Shown here: piece by piece, positions 34,769-43,960 of the stretch
How positions within the stretch are numbered: the stretch's first letter is position 1
Layout of the letters: each line of letters starts with the position of its first letter
Assembly: GCF_001021505.1 (NCBI RefSeq)
Contig: NZ_LDPO01000003.1
Location: 186,001-250,000 of the forward strand
From: Mycolicibacter heraklionensis
GTDB taxonomy: Bacteria; Actinomycetota; Actinomycetes; Mycobacteriales; Mycobacteriaceae
Reading direction: 5' to 3'
Length of the DNA stretch: 64,000 bases
The notes under the pieces: generated by a model
Seen by the model: the letters and a program-made list of their open reading frames with translations, nothing else
Told to the model about the DNA's origin: nothing
Databases searched by the model: none
Made by a program: the position numbers and the translations under genes

Positions 34769-35196
34769 GGGATCGCGGTCTCCGATACCGGCCGGAAGGC
34801 GAAGGTGATGACGTCGTTGCCGTCGGCGTCGGAGGTGAAGGGCACCATGACCAACTCCACCGGCATGCCGAATTCCAGCTTGTCGGGGTCGTTCTCGGTG
34901 AGGCGACCTTCGACGCGGATGACGTCGCCGAGCTGCACCAGGCCGACACCGAACGGCACGAAGTCCTTGCCGGTGGGGCCCAGATACGGGGCTCCGGGCG
35001 GAAAGCCCTGGGTGGTCCAGGCCACCAGGGTGCCGGTGCGCGGCAGCAGCTCCTGGCGCATCTGGTCGCCGCTGCAGCTCGGGCAGCGCGGCTGGGCCGG
35101 GAACACCGTGGCGTCACAGGCGCCGCAGCGGCTGCCGATCAGCTGCGGGTTCTCGTCCGGCCACGTCGATATGTCGGGTGCGAGTGCCGTCTGCAT
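34765..35196 (-). CDS. DUF35/OB-fold zinc-ribbon protein
   Basis: A 143-aa partner protein with an AGGAGG site before its ATG. The zinc ribbon is complete: IGSRCGACDATVFPAQPRC plus CPSCSG at residues about 20-42 give a CxxC-x(10+)-CxxC finger. The rest is the OB-fold barrel (GTLVAWTTQGFPPG, FVPFGVGLVQLGD). Coupled by ATGA to the Ltp gene. It probably forms the acyl-CoA-binding half of an Ltp/DUF35 aldolase complex. Confidence 0.88.
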   Translation of the reverse strand: MQTALAPDISTWPDENPQLIGSRCGACDATVFPAQPRCPSCSGDQMRQELLPRTGTLVAWTTQGFPPGAPYLGPTGKDFVPFGVGLVQLGDVIRVEGRLTENDPDKLEFGMPVELVMVPFTSDADGNDVITFAFRPVSETAIP

Positions 35197-35247
35197 GGAT
35201 CCTCCTGAGTTGTTTAGATCGACGTGTTGTCTCTTGCGCGGGCAGAG

Positions 35248-36462
35248 CTAGGCAATGTCACCGGACTCTTTGAGCTTTTCGATGCGGTCCCAATCCATCC
35301 CGAGTTCCATCAGGATGATCTCGGTGTGCTCGGAGGCTTGGGGGGCACGCGTGGTCTCCAGCGGCTCGTGGTTGAACTGAACCGGCCCGCGGACCACCTT
35401 GAACGGCGGTCCGCCGTCGCCGGGTTCCACCTCAACGATCATGTCGTTGGCGATGGCCTGCTCGTCGGAGCCCAGATCGACCAGGCTCTGGAACGGCGCC
35501 CACTGGCCCTTCATGGTCTTGAGGTGGTGACGCCAGTACTCGAACGGCTTAGCGCCGATCGCGGCGACGATCAGTGCGCTGGCCGCCTCGGCGTTCTGCA
35601 TCAGCGGCAGCACCTCGGCGAAGCGCGGGTCGTCGGCGGCCTCGGGAATCCCCAGATGCTCGAAGGTGTCTCGGATGTAGCCGGTCGGGCTGACGATGCA
35701 CAGGTTGATGGTGCCGCCGTCGGAGGTCGTGTAATTGCCCAGGAACGGGTTGCCCACCGAACCGTCGGATTCCGGCATCATCGCCCGCATGGCTTCGCCG
35801 GTGTCCATGCCCTGCGTCACGCTGGCACCAGCGGCCCACCACGCGGTGGACAGCAACGACACGTCGACCTCAAGCGCCTCGCCGGTGCGTTCACGATGCA
35901 GTAGCGCAGCGGCGATCCCGCCGGCGATGTTCATCCCGCCGATCGAGTCGCCGAATGCGGGAATGCCCTGGGACAGCGGCGCGCCCAGTTCCTCGGGGCT
36001 CAGTGCGTGGCCGACCCCGCTGCGGGTCCAGAAGGCGGTGCCGTCGAAGCCGCCGATGTCGCGTTCGGGGCCCTTGTCGCCGTAGGCGCTGCCGCGGGCG
36101 TAGACGATGTTGGGATTGGCGGCGCGGATGTGCTCGACATCGAACTTGTTCTTCTGCCGTGCCCGCGGCAGATAGTTCGTCAAGAACACGTCGGCCGTGG
36201 CAGCCAGTTCGTAAAGCACCTGCTGCCCACCGGAAGTCGAGACATCGATCCCGACGCTGCGCTTGCCCCGATTGGGATGCTCGATCAGCGGATGACGGTC
36301 GGGGTTGAGTTCGAAACCACCCATCCGGATGAACCCGCGCTGGGTGTCGCCCCGCACCGGGTGCTCGACCTTGATGACGTCGGCGCCCCAATCGGCAAGG
36401 ATCGCCCCGGCGGCCGGCACGAAGGTGAATTGCGCGACTTCCAGCACCCGGAAACCGTCCAT
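35248..36462 (-). CDS. Family III CoA-transferase (CaiB/BaiF)
   Basis: A 404-aa CoA-transferase. The longer frame reaches 36516; ATG 36462 (MDGFRVLEVAQ) is the usual family start. N-terminal ILADWGADVIKVEHPVRGD and NRGKRSVGIDV are family signatures. A central YGDKGPERDIGGFDGTAFW carries the Asp used to form the acyl-enzyme (position inferred), followed by GDSIGGMNIAGGIAAALLHR. It would move CoA between acids without ATP, complementing the ligases. It is the first gene upstream of the DUF35/Ltp pair and faces the ALDH across a candidate operator (36528-36546). Confidence 0.88.
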   Translation of the reverse strand: MDGFRVLEVAQFTFVPAAGAILADWGADVIKVEHPVRGDTQRGFIRMGGFELNPDRHPLIEHPNRGKRSVGIDVSTSGGQQVLYELAATADVFLTNYLPRARQKNKFDVEHIRAANPNIVYARGSAYGDKGPERDIGGFDGTAFWTRSGVGHALSPEELGAPLSQGIPAFGDSIGGMNIAGGIAAALLHRERTGEALEVDVSLLSTAWWAAGASVTQGMDTGEAMRAMMPESDGSVGNPFLGNYTTSDGGTINLCIVSPTGYIRDTFEHLGIPEAADDPRFAEVLPLMQNAEAASALIVAAIGAKPFEYWRHHLKTMKGQWAPFQSLVDLGSDEQAIANDMIVEVEPGDGGPPFKVVRGPVQFNHEPLETTRAPQASEHTEIILMELGMDWDRIEKLKESGDIA

Positions 36463-36527
36463 GACCCTGATCAACTCAGCGCGCTCCTGCCGCCGTCTGA
36501 ACCCCTGGAGAACCAACTAGAGTATTC

Positions 36528-36546
36528 TACTGTAATGTTTACGGTT
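36528..36546. promoter_or_regulatory. Candidate operator, copy 5 of the 19-bp island palindrome
   Basis: TACTGTAATGTTTACGGTT: perfect left half, right half 6 of 8. It lies in the 104-bp divergent gap between the CoA-transferase (minus) and ALDH (plus). A strong copy. Confidence 0.6.
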
Positions 36547-36566
36547 GGGCATCCGAAAGGGGCGAG

Positions 36567-38105
36567 GTGAGCAACGTCGGACGGCAGGCCAGCAGCGTTG
36601 AGATCGGTGAAAGGGCCGCCGCGGCGGCGGAGCCGCGCATGCTGATCGACGGCAAGCTGGTGGCAGCGGCCTCGGGTGCCGAGTTCGACAATGTCAGCCC
36701 GGCCACCGGGCGGCGGTTGGGGACCACCGCGGCCGCGGGCAAGAGCGACATGCAGGAGGCGATCGGTGCGGCCCGGCGGGCGTTCGATGACACCGATTGG
36801 TCGACCAACCGCGCGCTGCGCAAGCGCTGCCTGGTGCAACTGCAGTCGGCGCTGGAGTCCGAGAAGGAACAGCTGCGTACCGAGCTGATCGCCGAAGTCG
36901 GGTGCCCGGTGATGACGACCCAACTGGCGCAGCTGGATTGGCCGCTCGCCGACGGGCTGCGCTACCCGGGACGGTTGATCGATGAATTCGAGTGGGAGCG
37001 GCCACTCGACGGCGGCGGACTGTTCGGCGACCGCAACGTCCGCACCGTCGTCAAGGAGCCGGTCGGTGTGGTTGCGGCGATCACGCCGTCCAATTTTCCC
37101 ATCGAGGTGATCCTCAACAAGCTGGGGCCGGCCCTGGCGGCCGGCAACACCGTGGTCCTCAAGCCCGACCCGAACACCCCGTGGAACGCCACCCGGTTGG
37201 GGCGCCTGATCGCCGAGCACACCGACATCCCCGCCGGGGTGGTCAATGTGGTGCCCACGCCGTCCAACGAGGTCGCCGGACTGCTTGGCACCGACCCCCG
37301 GGTCGACATGATCTCGTTCACCGGGTCCACCGCGGTCGGCAAGCTGCTGGCCCGCAACAGCGCCGACACCATGAAGCGGACCTTTCTGGAGCTGGGCGGC
37401 AAGTCGGCGCTGATCGTGCTCGACGACGCCGACCCCGCCAAGGTGATTCCCGGCGCGGTGGGGGTGTGCGTGCACGCAGGGCAGGCCTGCGCGGCCACCA
37501 CCCGGATGCTGGTGCACACCAGCATGTTCGAGGAGTTGGTCGCTGCGGTCACGGCGGCCTTCGCTGCGGTCACCGTGGGCGACCCGGCGCTGCCGCAGAC
37601 CCTGGTCGGCCCGCTGATCAGCGCCGCGCAGAAGCGGCGTGTGCTCGACGCCTACGCGCAGGCCCGGCAGGACGGTGCCGAAATCACCACCGGTGGTGGG
37701 GAAGTCGACGATCTGGCGCCCGAGCTGGCGGGCGGGCACTACGTGCAGCCGACGGTGATCGTCGGGGTCGACAACGGCGCGGCCATCGCCAGGGAGGAAG
37801 TGTTCGGTCCGGTGGTGGTGATGCTGCCGTTCAGCGACGACGACGAGGCGGTGCGCATCGCCAACGACAGCGCCTACGGGCTGGCCGGTGCGGTGGTCTC
37901 GGCGTCGAACGACCGGGCACTGGAAGTGGCTCGCCGGATCCGGACCGGCGCGGTCGGCGTCAACGGTGGCATGTACTACGGGGCCGACGCCCCGTTCGGC
38001 GGCTACAAGAGCAGTGGCTGGGGCAGGCAGTGCGGAATCGAGGGGTTCGCGCAGTATCTGGAGACCAAGACGATCGCCTACCGCAAGCCTCGCGGGGGAC
38101 ATTGA
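36567..38105 (+). CDS. Aldehyde dehydrogenase family protein
   Basis: A 512-aa NAD(P)-dependent aldehyde dehydrogenase with a GTG start. It has ITPSNFPIEVILNKLGPALA and the cofactor motif FTGSTAVGKL, the catalytic Glu in LELGGKSALIV and the nucleophilic Cys in HAGQACAATTRM, with EEVFGPVVVM near the C-terminus. It should convert an aldehyde to its acid before CoA ligation. Its promoter shares the operator with the CoA-transferase. The gene ends at a 21-bp hairpin facing a P450. Confidence 0.92.
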   Translation: MSNVGRQASSVEIGERAAAAAEPRMLIDGKLVAAASGAEFDNVSPATGRRLGTTAAAGKSDMQEAIGAARRAFDDTDWSTNRALRKRCLVQLQSALESEKEQLRTELIAEVGCPVMTTQLAQLDWPLADGLRYPGRLIDEFEWERPLDGGGLFGDRNVRTVVKEPVGVVAAITPSNFPIEVILNKLGPALAAGNTVVLKPDPNTPWNATRLGRLIAEHTDIPAGVVNVVPTPSNEVAGLLGTDPRVDMISFTGSTAVGKLLARNSADTMKRTFLELGGKSALIVLDDADPAKVIPGAVGVCVHAGQACAATTRMLVHTSMFEELVAAVTAAFAAVTVGDPALPQTLVGPLISAAQKRRVLDAYAQARQDGAEITTGGGEVDDLAPELAGGHYVQPTVIVGVDNGAAIAREEVFGPVVVMLPFSDDDEAVRIANDSAYGLAGAVVSASNDRALEVARRIRTGAVGVNGGMYYGADAPFGGYKSSGWGRQCGIEGFAQYLETKTIAYRKPRGGH

Positions 38106-38110
38106 CGCGT

Positions 38111-38166
38111 CGAGTGTGCGGTTTGGTGGGCCAGTGAGGCGTGTCGCCTACCAAACCGCACACTCG
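38111..38166. terminator. 21-bp near-perfect inverted repeat between convergent genes
   Basis: Arms 38111-38131 and 38146-38166 pair at 20 of 21 positions with a 14-base loop; the left arm starts CGAGTGTGCGG. It lies between the ALDH (plus) and P450 (minus) stops and is most likely a bidirectional terminator. Confidence 0.72.
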
Positions 38167-38181
38167 GCAGGTCTTCCGAAC

Positions 38182-39402
38182 TCAGGCAGATCTCTTGCTC
38201 GTGAACGTCACCGGCAGCGAACGGGGGGAGCGGAACGGCTGCCCGTAGATGTGCGGGTTGCCGTCGGTGACCAGGGTGATCTCGCCGAGCCGGTCCAGTA
38301 GGCATTCCATCGCGACCCGCATCTCCATGCGGGCCAGATGCAGTCCCATGCAGGTGTGCTCGCCCGCGGCGAACGTGATGTGCGGAATCCACTTGCGGAA
38401 GATGTCGAACTCCTCCGGGCGTTCCCACCGGGCCTCGTCACGGTTGGCCGACCCGATGCAGACATCGACGACGGCGCCGGCGGGAATCTCGACGCCGGCC
38501 ACCGCGGTGTCGCGGATGGCGGTGCGCTGCACCGTGGTCAGCGGAGTCTCGTAGCGCAGCCCCTCCTCGATCGCGGCGCCGATCAGATCGTGGTCGGCGC
38601 GCACCGCCGCGAACTGTTCGGGATGGGTGAGCAGCAGGTACAGCAGGTTGCTGGTGGCTCGGTAGGTGGTCTCCAGACCGGCCGGCAGCAGCAGGCGAAG
38701 GAACGAGAAGATCGCTTCGTCGGTGAGCTTTTCGCCGTCCACCTCCGCGGTCACCAGGTCGCCGATGATGTCTTCGGTGGCCCGCGACTTACGTTTCTCC
38801 ATCTGGGCCAGGAAGTAGTCCTTCAGCTGCGCCGAGGCGGCGAACGCCCGCTCGTAGTCGACGGTGTAGCTGATCAGCTCGATCGCCCGCTGACGAAACC
38901 ACGGCAGATCCTCCTCGGGCAGGCCCAGCAGCCTGGAGATGACCCGGGTGGGGAACTCGAAGGTGAACCCCGACACCAGATCGGCGGTGCCGTCGGCGAC
39001 GAACTCATCGATCAGGGCGTTGCAGACCGGCCGGACCACCTCCGGCTCCCAGCGCACCAGCGATCTCCGCTTGAACGCCGACGAGACCAGGTTGCGATGC
39101 TTGCGGTGCGGCTCGCCCTCCATCGCCAGGATCGTCGGTCCGATGAACAGGCCGATGGTGACGTCGTAAATGTGCGAGTTGAACGAGTCCGCGTCGCGGA
39201 AGACCTGGTTCACCGCCTCGAAAGAGACCGCGGCGAACGGAGTTTTGGGCCGCAGCGATGCCGGGGTCTTGGAGTAGTCCATGACCGTTCCCGGAAAGAC
39301 CCCGAGTCCGTCGCGCTTGCTCTGGAAGTACGGGTAGGGGTTCTTCAAGTAGTCGGCCGGCTTATCGAGTGCGGCAGCGATGTCGTCGACCTGACTCTCC
39401 AC
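38182..39402 (-). CDS. Cytochrome P450
   Basis: A 406-aa soluble P450 with a GTG start behind GGGAGA. Motifs are the I-helix LLPAGLETTYRA, the K-helix EEGLRYE (ExxR), and the heme loop ITFAAGEHTCMGLHLARME (Cys ligand). There is no membrane segment. It would need a ferredoxin and reductase from elsewhere. Hydroxylation of a hydrophobic island substrate is probable. The gene has its own promoter with the best operator copy 28 bases upstream, separate from the second P450 behind it. Confidence 0.93.
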   Translation of the reverse strand: MESQVDDIAAALDKPADYLKNPYPYFQSKRDGLGVFPGTVMDYSKTPASLRPKTPFAAVSFEAVNQVFRDADSFNSHIYDVTIGLFIGPTILAMEGEPHRKHRNLVSSAFKRRSLVRWEPEVVRPVCNALIDEFVADGTADLVSGFTFEFPTRVISRLLGLPEEDLPWFRQRAIELISYTVDYERAFAASAQLKDYFLAQMEKRKSRATEDIIGDLVTAEVDGEKLTDEAIFSFLRLLLPAGLETTYRATSNLLYLLLTHPEQFAAVRADHDLIGAAIEEGLRYETPLTTVQRTAIRDTAVAGVEIPAGAVVDVCIGSANRDEARWERPEEFDIFRKWIPHITFAAGEHTCMGLHLARMEMRVAMECLLDRLGEITLVTDGNPHIYGQPFRSPRSLPVTFTSKRSA

Positions 39403-39429
39403 GGCTGATCTCCCGTCGGCGTAGCAACA

Positions 39430-39448
39430 TACTGTAACGATTACAGTA
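39430..39448. promoter_or_regulatory. Perfect 19-bp island palindrome (copy 6, reference)
   Basis: TACTGTAACGATTACAGTA is an exact palindrome (8-3-8) located 28 bases before the P450 start, between the stop of the upstream P450 and this gene. It defines the consensus used for the other copies. Confidence 0.75.
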
Positions 39449-39475
39449 AATGATTAAGCAAGTATTGCGCCAGCG

Positions 39476-40756
39476 TCAGGCGAGGCTGATCGGCATTCGT
39501 TTGATGCCGTGCACGAAGGTGCTCTGCAGGTATTCCGGTTCGCCGATCCTGACCTCGGGCAGTCGGGTGAGCAGCTCATGGAACAGGTGGCGCAGCTCCA
39601 TCCGGGCGACATGGGTGCCCAGGCAGTAGTGCGCTCCACCGCCGCCGAACCCCAGGTGCGGGTTGGTGGTGCGGGTGATGTCGAACTCATGCGGCCGGTC
39701 GAACACCGTCTCGTCGCGGTTGGCCGAGCAGTAGAACAGCGCCACCTTCTCGCCGGCCTTGATCTCGGTCCCCGCGACCTCGGTGTCCACCACCGCGTGG
39801 CGGGCGAAGGCCAGTACCGGCGTCGCCCAGCGCACGAATTCCTCGACCGCCCCGCCGATCCGGTTGTCGTAGTCCGCCAGCAGCCAGGCGCGTTGCTCGG
39901 GATGCTCGACGAGGGCCTTGAACGCGTGCGTGGTGGCCTGCTTGGTGGTGTCGTTGCCCGCCGAGCCCAGCAACACCATGAAGGAGCCGAGTTCGGTGTC
40001 AGTGAGACGGTGGCCGTCGACCTCGGCGTTGACCAGCTCGGTCATCAGGTCATCGTGCGGCTCGGCGCGTCGGCGCTGGGCCAGTTCGACGCCGGAACCG
40101 GCCAGCACGCCCAGCTGCGTCATGACGTGCACGGCCCGCTCCTCCAGCGAGGCGTACTCGTCGTCGCTGCCGCTGAACAGGCATTCGGCGGCGTAGGCGA
40201 CCTTCTCCTGGTCGGCCGGGTCGATGCCGATCATGTCAGAGATGGTGCGCATCGGCAGTTGGCCGGAACAGCTTGCGACGAAGTCGATCTGGTCGCCGCT
40301 GCGCAACTGGGCCAGCAGGTCGTCGACGATGCTGCGGGAGTTGGTCTTGATCTGATCCTCGATGCGCCGGACCTGCCGGGGGGTGAATCCCGAGCTGATG
40401 AGCTTGCGGTACCGGGTGTGCTCGGGCGGGTCCATCGCCAGGAAGAACGTCATGTTGCGCTGGATCTCGGCCGGCATCGGGTCGACGCTGACGCCTTCGC
40501 TGGAACAGAACAGCTCTTCATGCTGGCTGATGAATTTGACGTCGGCGTGCCGGGTTGCCGCCCAGTATCCGGTCTCCTGATGCGGGAACACCGCGTCTAT
40601 CGGTCGGTGCCAAGTCAGCCCCGGCTCGTCGCGCAGCGTCGCAAACGTTTCGTCCCGGGTCCGGAAGTCCTTGCCCCAGAAGCCGGTTTCGGAGATGTCG
40701 AGCCGATGGTACGGGTGCGGGGATATCGGTGTGGCAGGTGACGAATCCAATGTCAT
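39476..40756 (-). CDS. Cytochrome P450
   Basis: A 426-aa P450. ATG 40756 follows GAGAGGAAACC; the open frame extends upstream but inside the SDR. Motifs are LGSAGNDTTKQA (I-helix), EEFVRWA (ExxR) and HLGFGGGGAHYCLGTHVARME (heme loop with Cys). The N-terminal HPYHRLDISETGFWG resembles the CYP125/CYP142-like sterol oxidases of mycobacteria in style, but assignment is not secure. It is transcribed after the SDR (23 bases upstream) and before the other P450. Confidence 0.92.
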   Translation of the reverse strand: MTLDSSPATPISPHPYHRLDISETGFWGKDFRTRDETFATLRDEPGLTWHRPIDAVFPHQETGYWAATRHADVKFISQHEELFCSSEGVSVDPMPAEIQRNMTFFLAMDPPEHTRYRKLISSGFTPRQVRRIEDQIKTNSRSIVDDLLAQLRSGDQIDFVASCSGQLPMRTISDMIGIDPADQEKVAYAAECLFSGSDDEYASLEERAVHVMTQLGVLAGSGVELAQRRRAEPHDDLMTELVNAEVDGHRLTDTELGSFMVLLGSAGNDTTKQATTHAFKALVEHPEQRAWLLADYDNRIGGAVEEFVRWATPVLAFARHAVVDTEVAGTEIKAGEKVALFYCSANRDETVFDRPHEFDITRTTNPHLGFGGGGAHYCLGTHVARMELRHLFHELLTRLPEVRIGEPEYLQSTFVHGIKRMPISLA

Positions 40757-40779
40757 GGTTTCCTCTCGGGGCGTTGACC

Positions 40780-41565
40780 CTACGCGGGGATGGGTGTGCC
40801 GGCGGTGATCGAGTTGATGAAGCCGCCGTCGACGAGAACGTCCTGGCCGGTGATCCAACCGGCGGCGGGGGAGCCGAGGAAGTCGATCACCGGGACGATG
40901 TCCTCGACGCCGGCGTGCCGGCCGACAGCGGTGCGTACGGTGTCGAGCATCTCTTTGCCCATCGACCGCTCGAAGTCGGGCAGGATCGGCGTTTCCACCG
41001 GGCCCGGGCTCACGGTGTTGATCCGCACGCCGTACTGGGCGTGTGCCGTCGCGGCTCGCCGCTTGGCGTACAGGATCATCGCCTGCTTGGAGGTGCTGTA
41101 GACCGGGTAGGCCGGGTCCTGGCCGGCCTGCCAGCGCATGACTGCCTGCGCATCGGTCGATTCGAGTAAGCCGTTGAGCACCTGGATGCGTTGTTCCCAC
41201 CCGAGCGCCGCCGTCGATGCCACCGCGACCACCGCCCCGCCGCGCCGAAGCCGCGGCAGCAGCCCCTCGGTCATCAGGCGCATGCCCAGGTAGTTCACCG
41301 TCAGCACATCAGCGGCCGATGCGGTGCCGGGTACGCCGGCGACGTGAGCCAGCAGGTCCCAGCCGTCTCCGATCCCGGCGGTGAACTCGGCGATGGCCGC
41401 GGGATCCCGAATGTCGCAGCTGGCGTGTTGCGACGCCGGCGTGTCATGGGCGCGCACGTCGACGGCGAGGACGAAGTCGCCGCGCTCGTAGAAGTGCGCG
41501 GCCGTCGCGGCGCCGATTCCCGACCCCGCGCCCACGACCACGACCTTGCGCTGCGGGTTGGTCAT
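40780..41565 (-). CDS. SDR family oxidoreductase
   Basis: A 261-aa short-chain dehydrogenase with VVVVGAGSGIGAATAAHFYE (residues 8-27), DVRAHDT (acidic, NAD), VASTAALGWEQ and YSTSKQAMILYAK (Tyr-Lys). An N-terminal-to-active-site gap of about 30 residues (LNGLLESTDAQAVMRWQAG) is an insertion of the HSD1/2-type SDRs. First gene of an SDR-P450 run, with a candidate operator in the divergent gap to the HIBADH-type gene. Confidence 0.87.
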   Translation of the reverse strand: MTNPQRKVVVVGAGSGIGAATAAHFYERGDFVLAVDVRAHDTPASQHASCDIRDPAAIAEFTAGIGDGWDLLAHVAGVPGTASAADVLTVNYLGMRLMTEGLLPRLRRGGAVVAVASTAALGWEQRIQVLNGLLESTDAQAVMRWQAGQDPAYPVYSTSKQAMILYAKRRAATAHAQYGVRINTVSPGPVETPILPDFERSMGKEMLDTVRTAVGRHAGVEDIVPVIDFLGSPAAGWITGQDVLVDGGFINSITAGTPIPA

Positions 41566-41608
41566 CCTGGCCAGCCTTCTGTGTACCCGAAAAGTCGACA
41601 GTAAGCTC

Positions 41609-41627
41609 GACTGTAACGAATTCAGCG
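41609..41627. promoter_or_regulatory. Candidate operator, copy 7 of the 19-bp island palindrome
   Basis: GACTGTAACGAATTCAGCG: the left half is 7 of 8 and the right half 4 of 8, with the same CGA centre as the perfect copy. It lies in the divergent SDR/HIBADH promoter. An additional ACAGTA half-site lies at about 41598. Confidence 0.4.
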
Positions 41628-41689
41628 CTTGTGGACAATGCTACGGTTGGGCTTACCGGATAGCCGAAAGCTGCCTTGAGGAGCCGAGA

Positions 41690-42508
41690 ATGAGCGCAAC
41701 GGACCAGATCGTCGGATTCGTTGGAGCCGGCAAGATGGGCGAACCGATGGTCCTGCGCCTGGTGGCCGCCGGGTACCGCGTTCAGGTGTATGCGCGCCGG
41801 CCCGAGGTGCGCGAGCGCCTCGCGGCCGCCGGCGCCGTGCCGGTGGATTCGGCCGCCGCGACCGCCCGTGATGCCGGCATCGTGGTCAGCTGCCTGTTCT
41901 CCGACGCGCAACTGCTCGACGTCGCCGCCGGCGCCGACGGCTTGCTGGCCAATGCCGACCCCGGCACTGTCGTGGTGTCCCACACCACCGGAACGGTGAG
42001 CACGCTGACCAAACTGGCGGAGGAGTTCCCGGACGGCCCGGTGCTGGTGGATGCTCCGGTGAGCGGCGGCGCTCACGACATCGAGGCCGGCACGCTGACG
42101 GTGCTGCTCGGCGGCCCCGACGACGCGGTGGCCCGCGCGCAGCGGGTCTTGGCGGCTTACGCCGACCCGGTGATCGCCACCGGCGAGCTGGGCACCGCGC
42201 TCAACCTCAAGCTGATCAACAACGTGCTGTTCGCCGCCAATGCGCAACTGGCCGCCGCGGCGGTCGCGTTGGGCAAGAGTCTAGGGGTGCGCGACACCAG
42301 CCTGTTCGAGGCACTGTCGCAGTGCAGTGGCGGCAGCCGGGCCGCGGGGTACGTGCAGTCGGCTGGTGGTGTGGACAGCTTCGCCAAAGTCGTTGCGCCC
42401 TTTATGCGCAAGGACGTTGCGGCCTGTATCGAGGCCGCCGCGGACCGTGGCGTCGAACTGGGCCTGCTGCAGACCGTGGCCCAAAACGGGCCACTGGACC
42501 TGTCGTGA
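41690..42508 (+). CDS. NAD(P)-dependent beta-hydroxyacid dehydrogenase (HIBADH-like)
   Basis: A 272-aa protein of the 3-hydroxyisobutyrate dehydrogenase family. The N-terminal Rossmann motif is VGFVGAGKMGEPMVLRL (residues 8-24), the substrate motif is DAPVSGGAHDIEAGTLTVLL, and the catalytic Lys lies in NLKLINNVLFAAN. It would oxidise a beta-hydroxy acid, or a related beta-hydroxy compound, to the semialdehyde. A GTGA overlap couples it to the aldehyde dehydrogenase that follows, so an alcohol-to-aldehyde-to-acid pair is likely. Confidence 0.88.
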   Translation: MSATDQIVGFVGAGKMGEPMVLRLVAAGYRVQVYARRPEVRERLAAAGAVPVDSAAATARDAGIVVSCLFSDAQLLDVAAGADGLLANADPGTVVVSHTTGTVSTLTKLAEEFPDGPVLVDAPVSGGAHDIEAGTLTVLLGGPDDAVARAQRVLAAYADPVIATGELGTALNLKLINNVLFAANAQLAAAAVALGKSLGVRDTSLFEALSQCSGGSRAAGYVQSAGGVDSFAKVVAPFMRKDVAACIEAAADRGVELGLLQTVAQNGPLDLS

Positions 42509-43953
42509 CGGCCGAGCTGGCAAATCTGCTGGAGAAGCAGCGGCGGTCCTTCGTGGCCGACGGGCCGCCCAGTGCCGCCGTCCGGCGCAACCGCATCGAC
42601 CGATTGCTGGCGATGGTGCTGGACAACGTCGACGCCTTCACCGCGGCGATGGCGCAGGACTTCGGCACCCGGTCGCGGGCGGCCTCACTGGCCACCGAGA
42701 TGGTCGGCATGGTCCCCGTGGTCGAGCACACCAGATCGCATGTCCGCCAATGGATGCGTCCCAGCAAGCTGCTGCGTGCCGCCCGGCTGGTCGGGTTGCG
42801 TGCCGAGGTGCAGCCCAGTCCGCTCGGCGTGGTGGGCATCATCGGGCCGTGGAACTTCCCGCTGCAACTGGTGGTGGTGCCGGCCGCGGCGGCCTTCGCG
42901 GCAGGCAACCGGGTGATGGTCAAGATGTCCGAGATCACTTCGCGCACGGCCGAGGTGATGCAGCAGCTGGCGCCAGAGTACTTCGACGAGAACGAGTTCG
43001 CCGTCGTCACCGGCGGCGCGGACGTGGCAGCCGCGTTCGCCGGTCTGCCCTTCGATCACGTCTTTTTCACCGGCTCGCCGTCGGTGGGCGCGCTGGTGCA
43101 ACGCGCCGCCGCGGACAACCTGGTCCCGGTGACCTTGGAACTGGGCGGGAAGAATCCCGTCGTGGTGGCGCCGGGCGCCGACATTCGCCGCTCGGCGAAG
43201 CGGATCGCGTCGGCCCGCATGGTCAACGGCGGTCAGGTCTGCGTGTGTCCGGACTATATCCTGGTGCCCGAGAATGACATTGACGCCTTCGTCGACGTGG
43301 CCCGGCAGACCCTACGGGACATGTTCCCGACGATCCTGGACAACGGCGACTACTGCTCGAGCGTCAACGACGCCAACTTCGACCGGGTGCTGGGCCTGAT
43401 CGACGACGCGCGCGACCGCGGAGCCGTCGTGGAGAGCATCGCGCCCGACGGGGAGACACTGCCGGATCGCGCTGTCCGCAAGATCGCCCCCACCATCGTG
43501 CGTGGCGTTGACGCGACCATGCGCATCGCCGACGAGGAGATCTTCGGTCCGGTGCTGACGGTGCAGGGCTACGGCACCCTCGACGAGGCGATCGAGATGA
43601 TCAACGCGCGCCCCGCTCCGCTGGTCGCCTACTGGTTCGGGCCGGGCGACAAGAACTTCCGGGACTTCGTACGGCGCACCAGAAGCGGCGGTGTGGCCCG
43701 CAACGACTTTGCCGCGCAGATGATTCCGTCCGGGGCACCGTTCGGCGGCGTGGGCCGCAGCGGCATGGGTGCCTACCACGGCAAGGCGGGCTTTGACGCG
43801 TTCAGTCACTACCGGACCGTGGTGGGCTCAGATCTGCCGTTCAGTATGACCGGCAGCGCGGCACCACCGTTCAAGCCGGCGATGCGGTTCTACGCCGATG
43901 CGATGCTGCGCTCGGCGCGTAACCGGACTCGTCGGCGACTGAAGCGCCGCTGA
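42505..43953 (+). CDS. Aldehyde dehydrogenase (short, coniferyl-aldehyde-type)
   Basis: A 482-aa ALDH with a GTG start overlapping the preceding stop. Motifs are GPWNFPLQLVVVP, FFTGSPSVGALVQ, the catalytic Glu in LELGGKNPVVVAP, and the Cys in NGGQVCVCPDYILV. The C-terminus ends in a basic tail with a hydrophobic patch (PAMRFYADAMLRSARNRTRR), typical of the membrane-associated YwdH/CalB class rather than the 512-aa ALDH upstream. It likely oxidises a long-chain or aromatic aldehyde from the HIBADH-type step. Confidence 0.88.
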   Translation: MTAELANLLEKQRRSFVADGPPSAAVRRNRIDRLLAMVLDNVDAFTAAMAQDFGTRSRAASLATEMVGMVPVVEHTRSHVRQWMRPSKLLRAARLVGLRAEVQPSPLGVVGIIGPWNFPLQLVVVPAAAAFAAGNRVMVKMSEITSRTAEVMQQLAPEYFDENEFAVVTGGADVAAAFAGLPFDHVFFTGSPSVGALVQRAAADNLVPVTLELGGKNPVVVAPGADIRRSAKRIASARMVNGGQVCVCPDYILVPENDIDAFVDVARQTLRDMFPTILDNGDYCSSVNDANFDRVLGLIDDARDRGAVVESIAPDGETLPDRAVRKIAPTIVRGVDATMRIADEEIFGPVLTVQGYGTLDEAIEMINARPAPLVAYWFGPGDKNFRDFVRRTRSGGVARNDFAAQMIPSGAPFGGVGRSGMGAYHGKAGFDAFSHYRTVVGSDLPFSMTGSAAPPFKPAMRFYADAMLRSARNRTRRRLKRR

Positions 43954-43960
43954 CCCGGCG

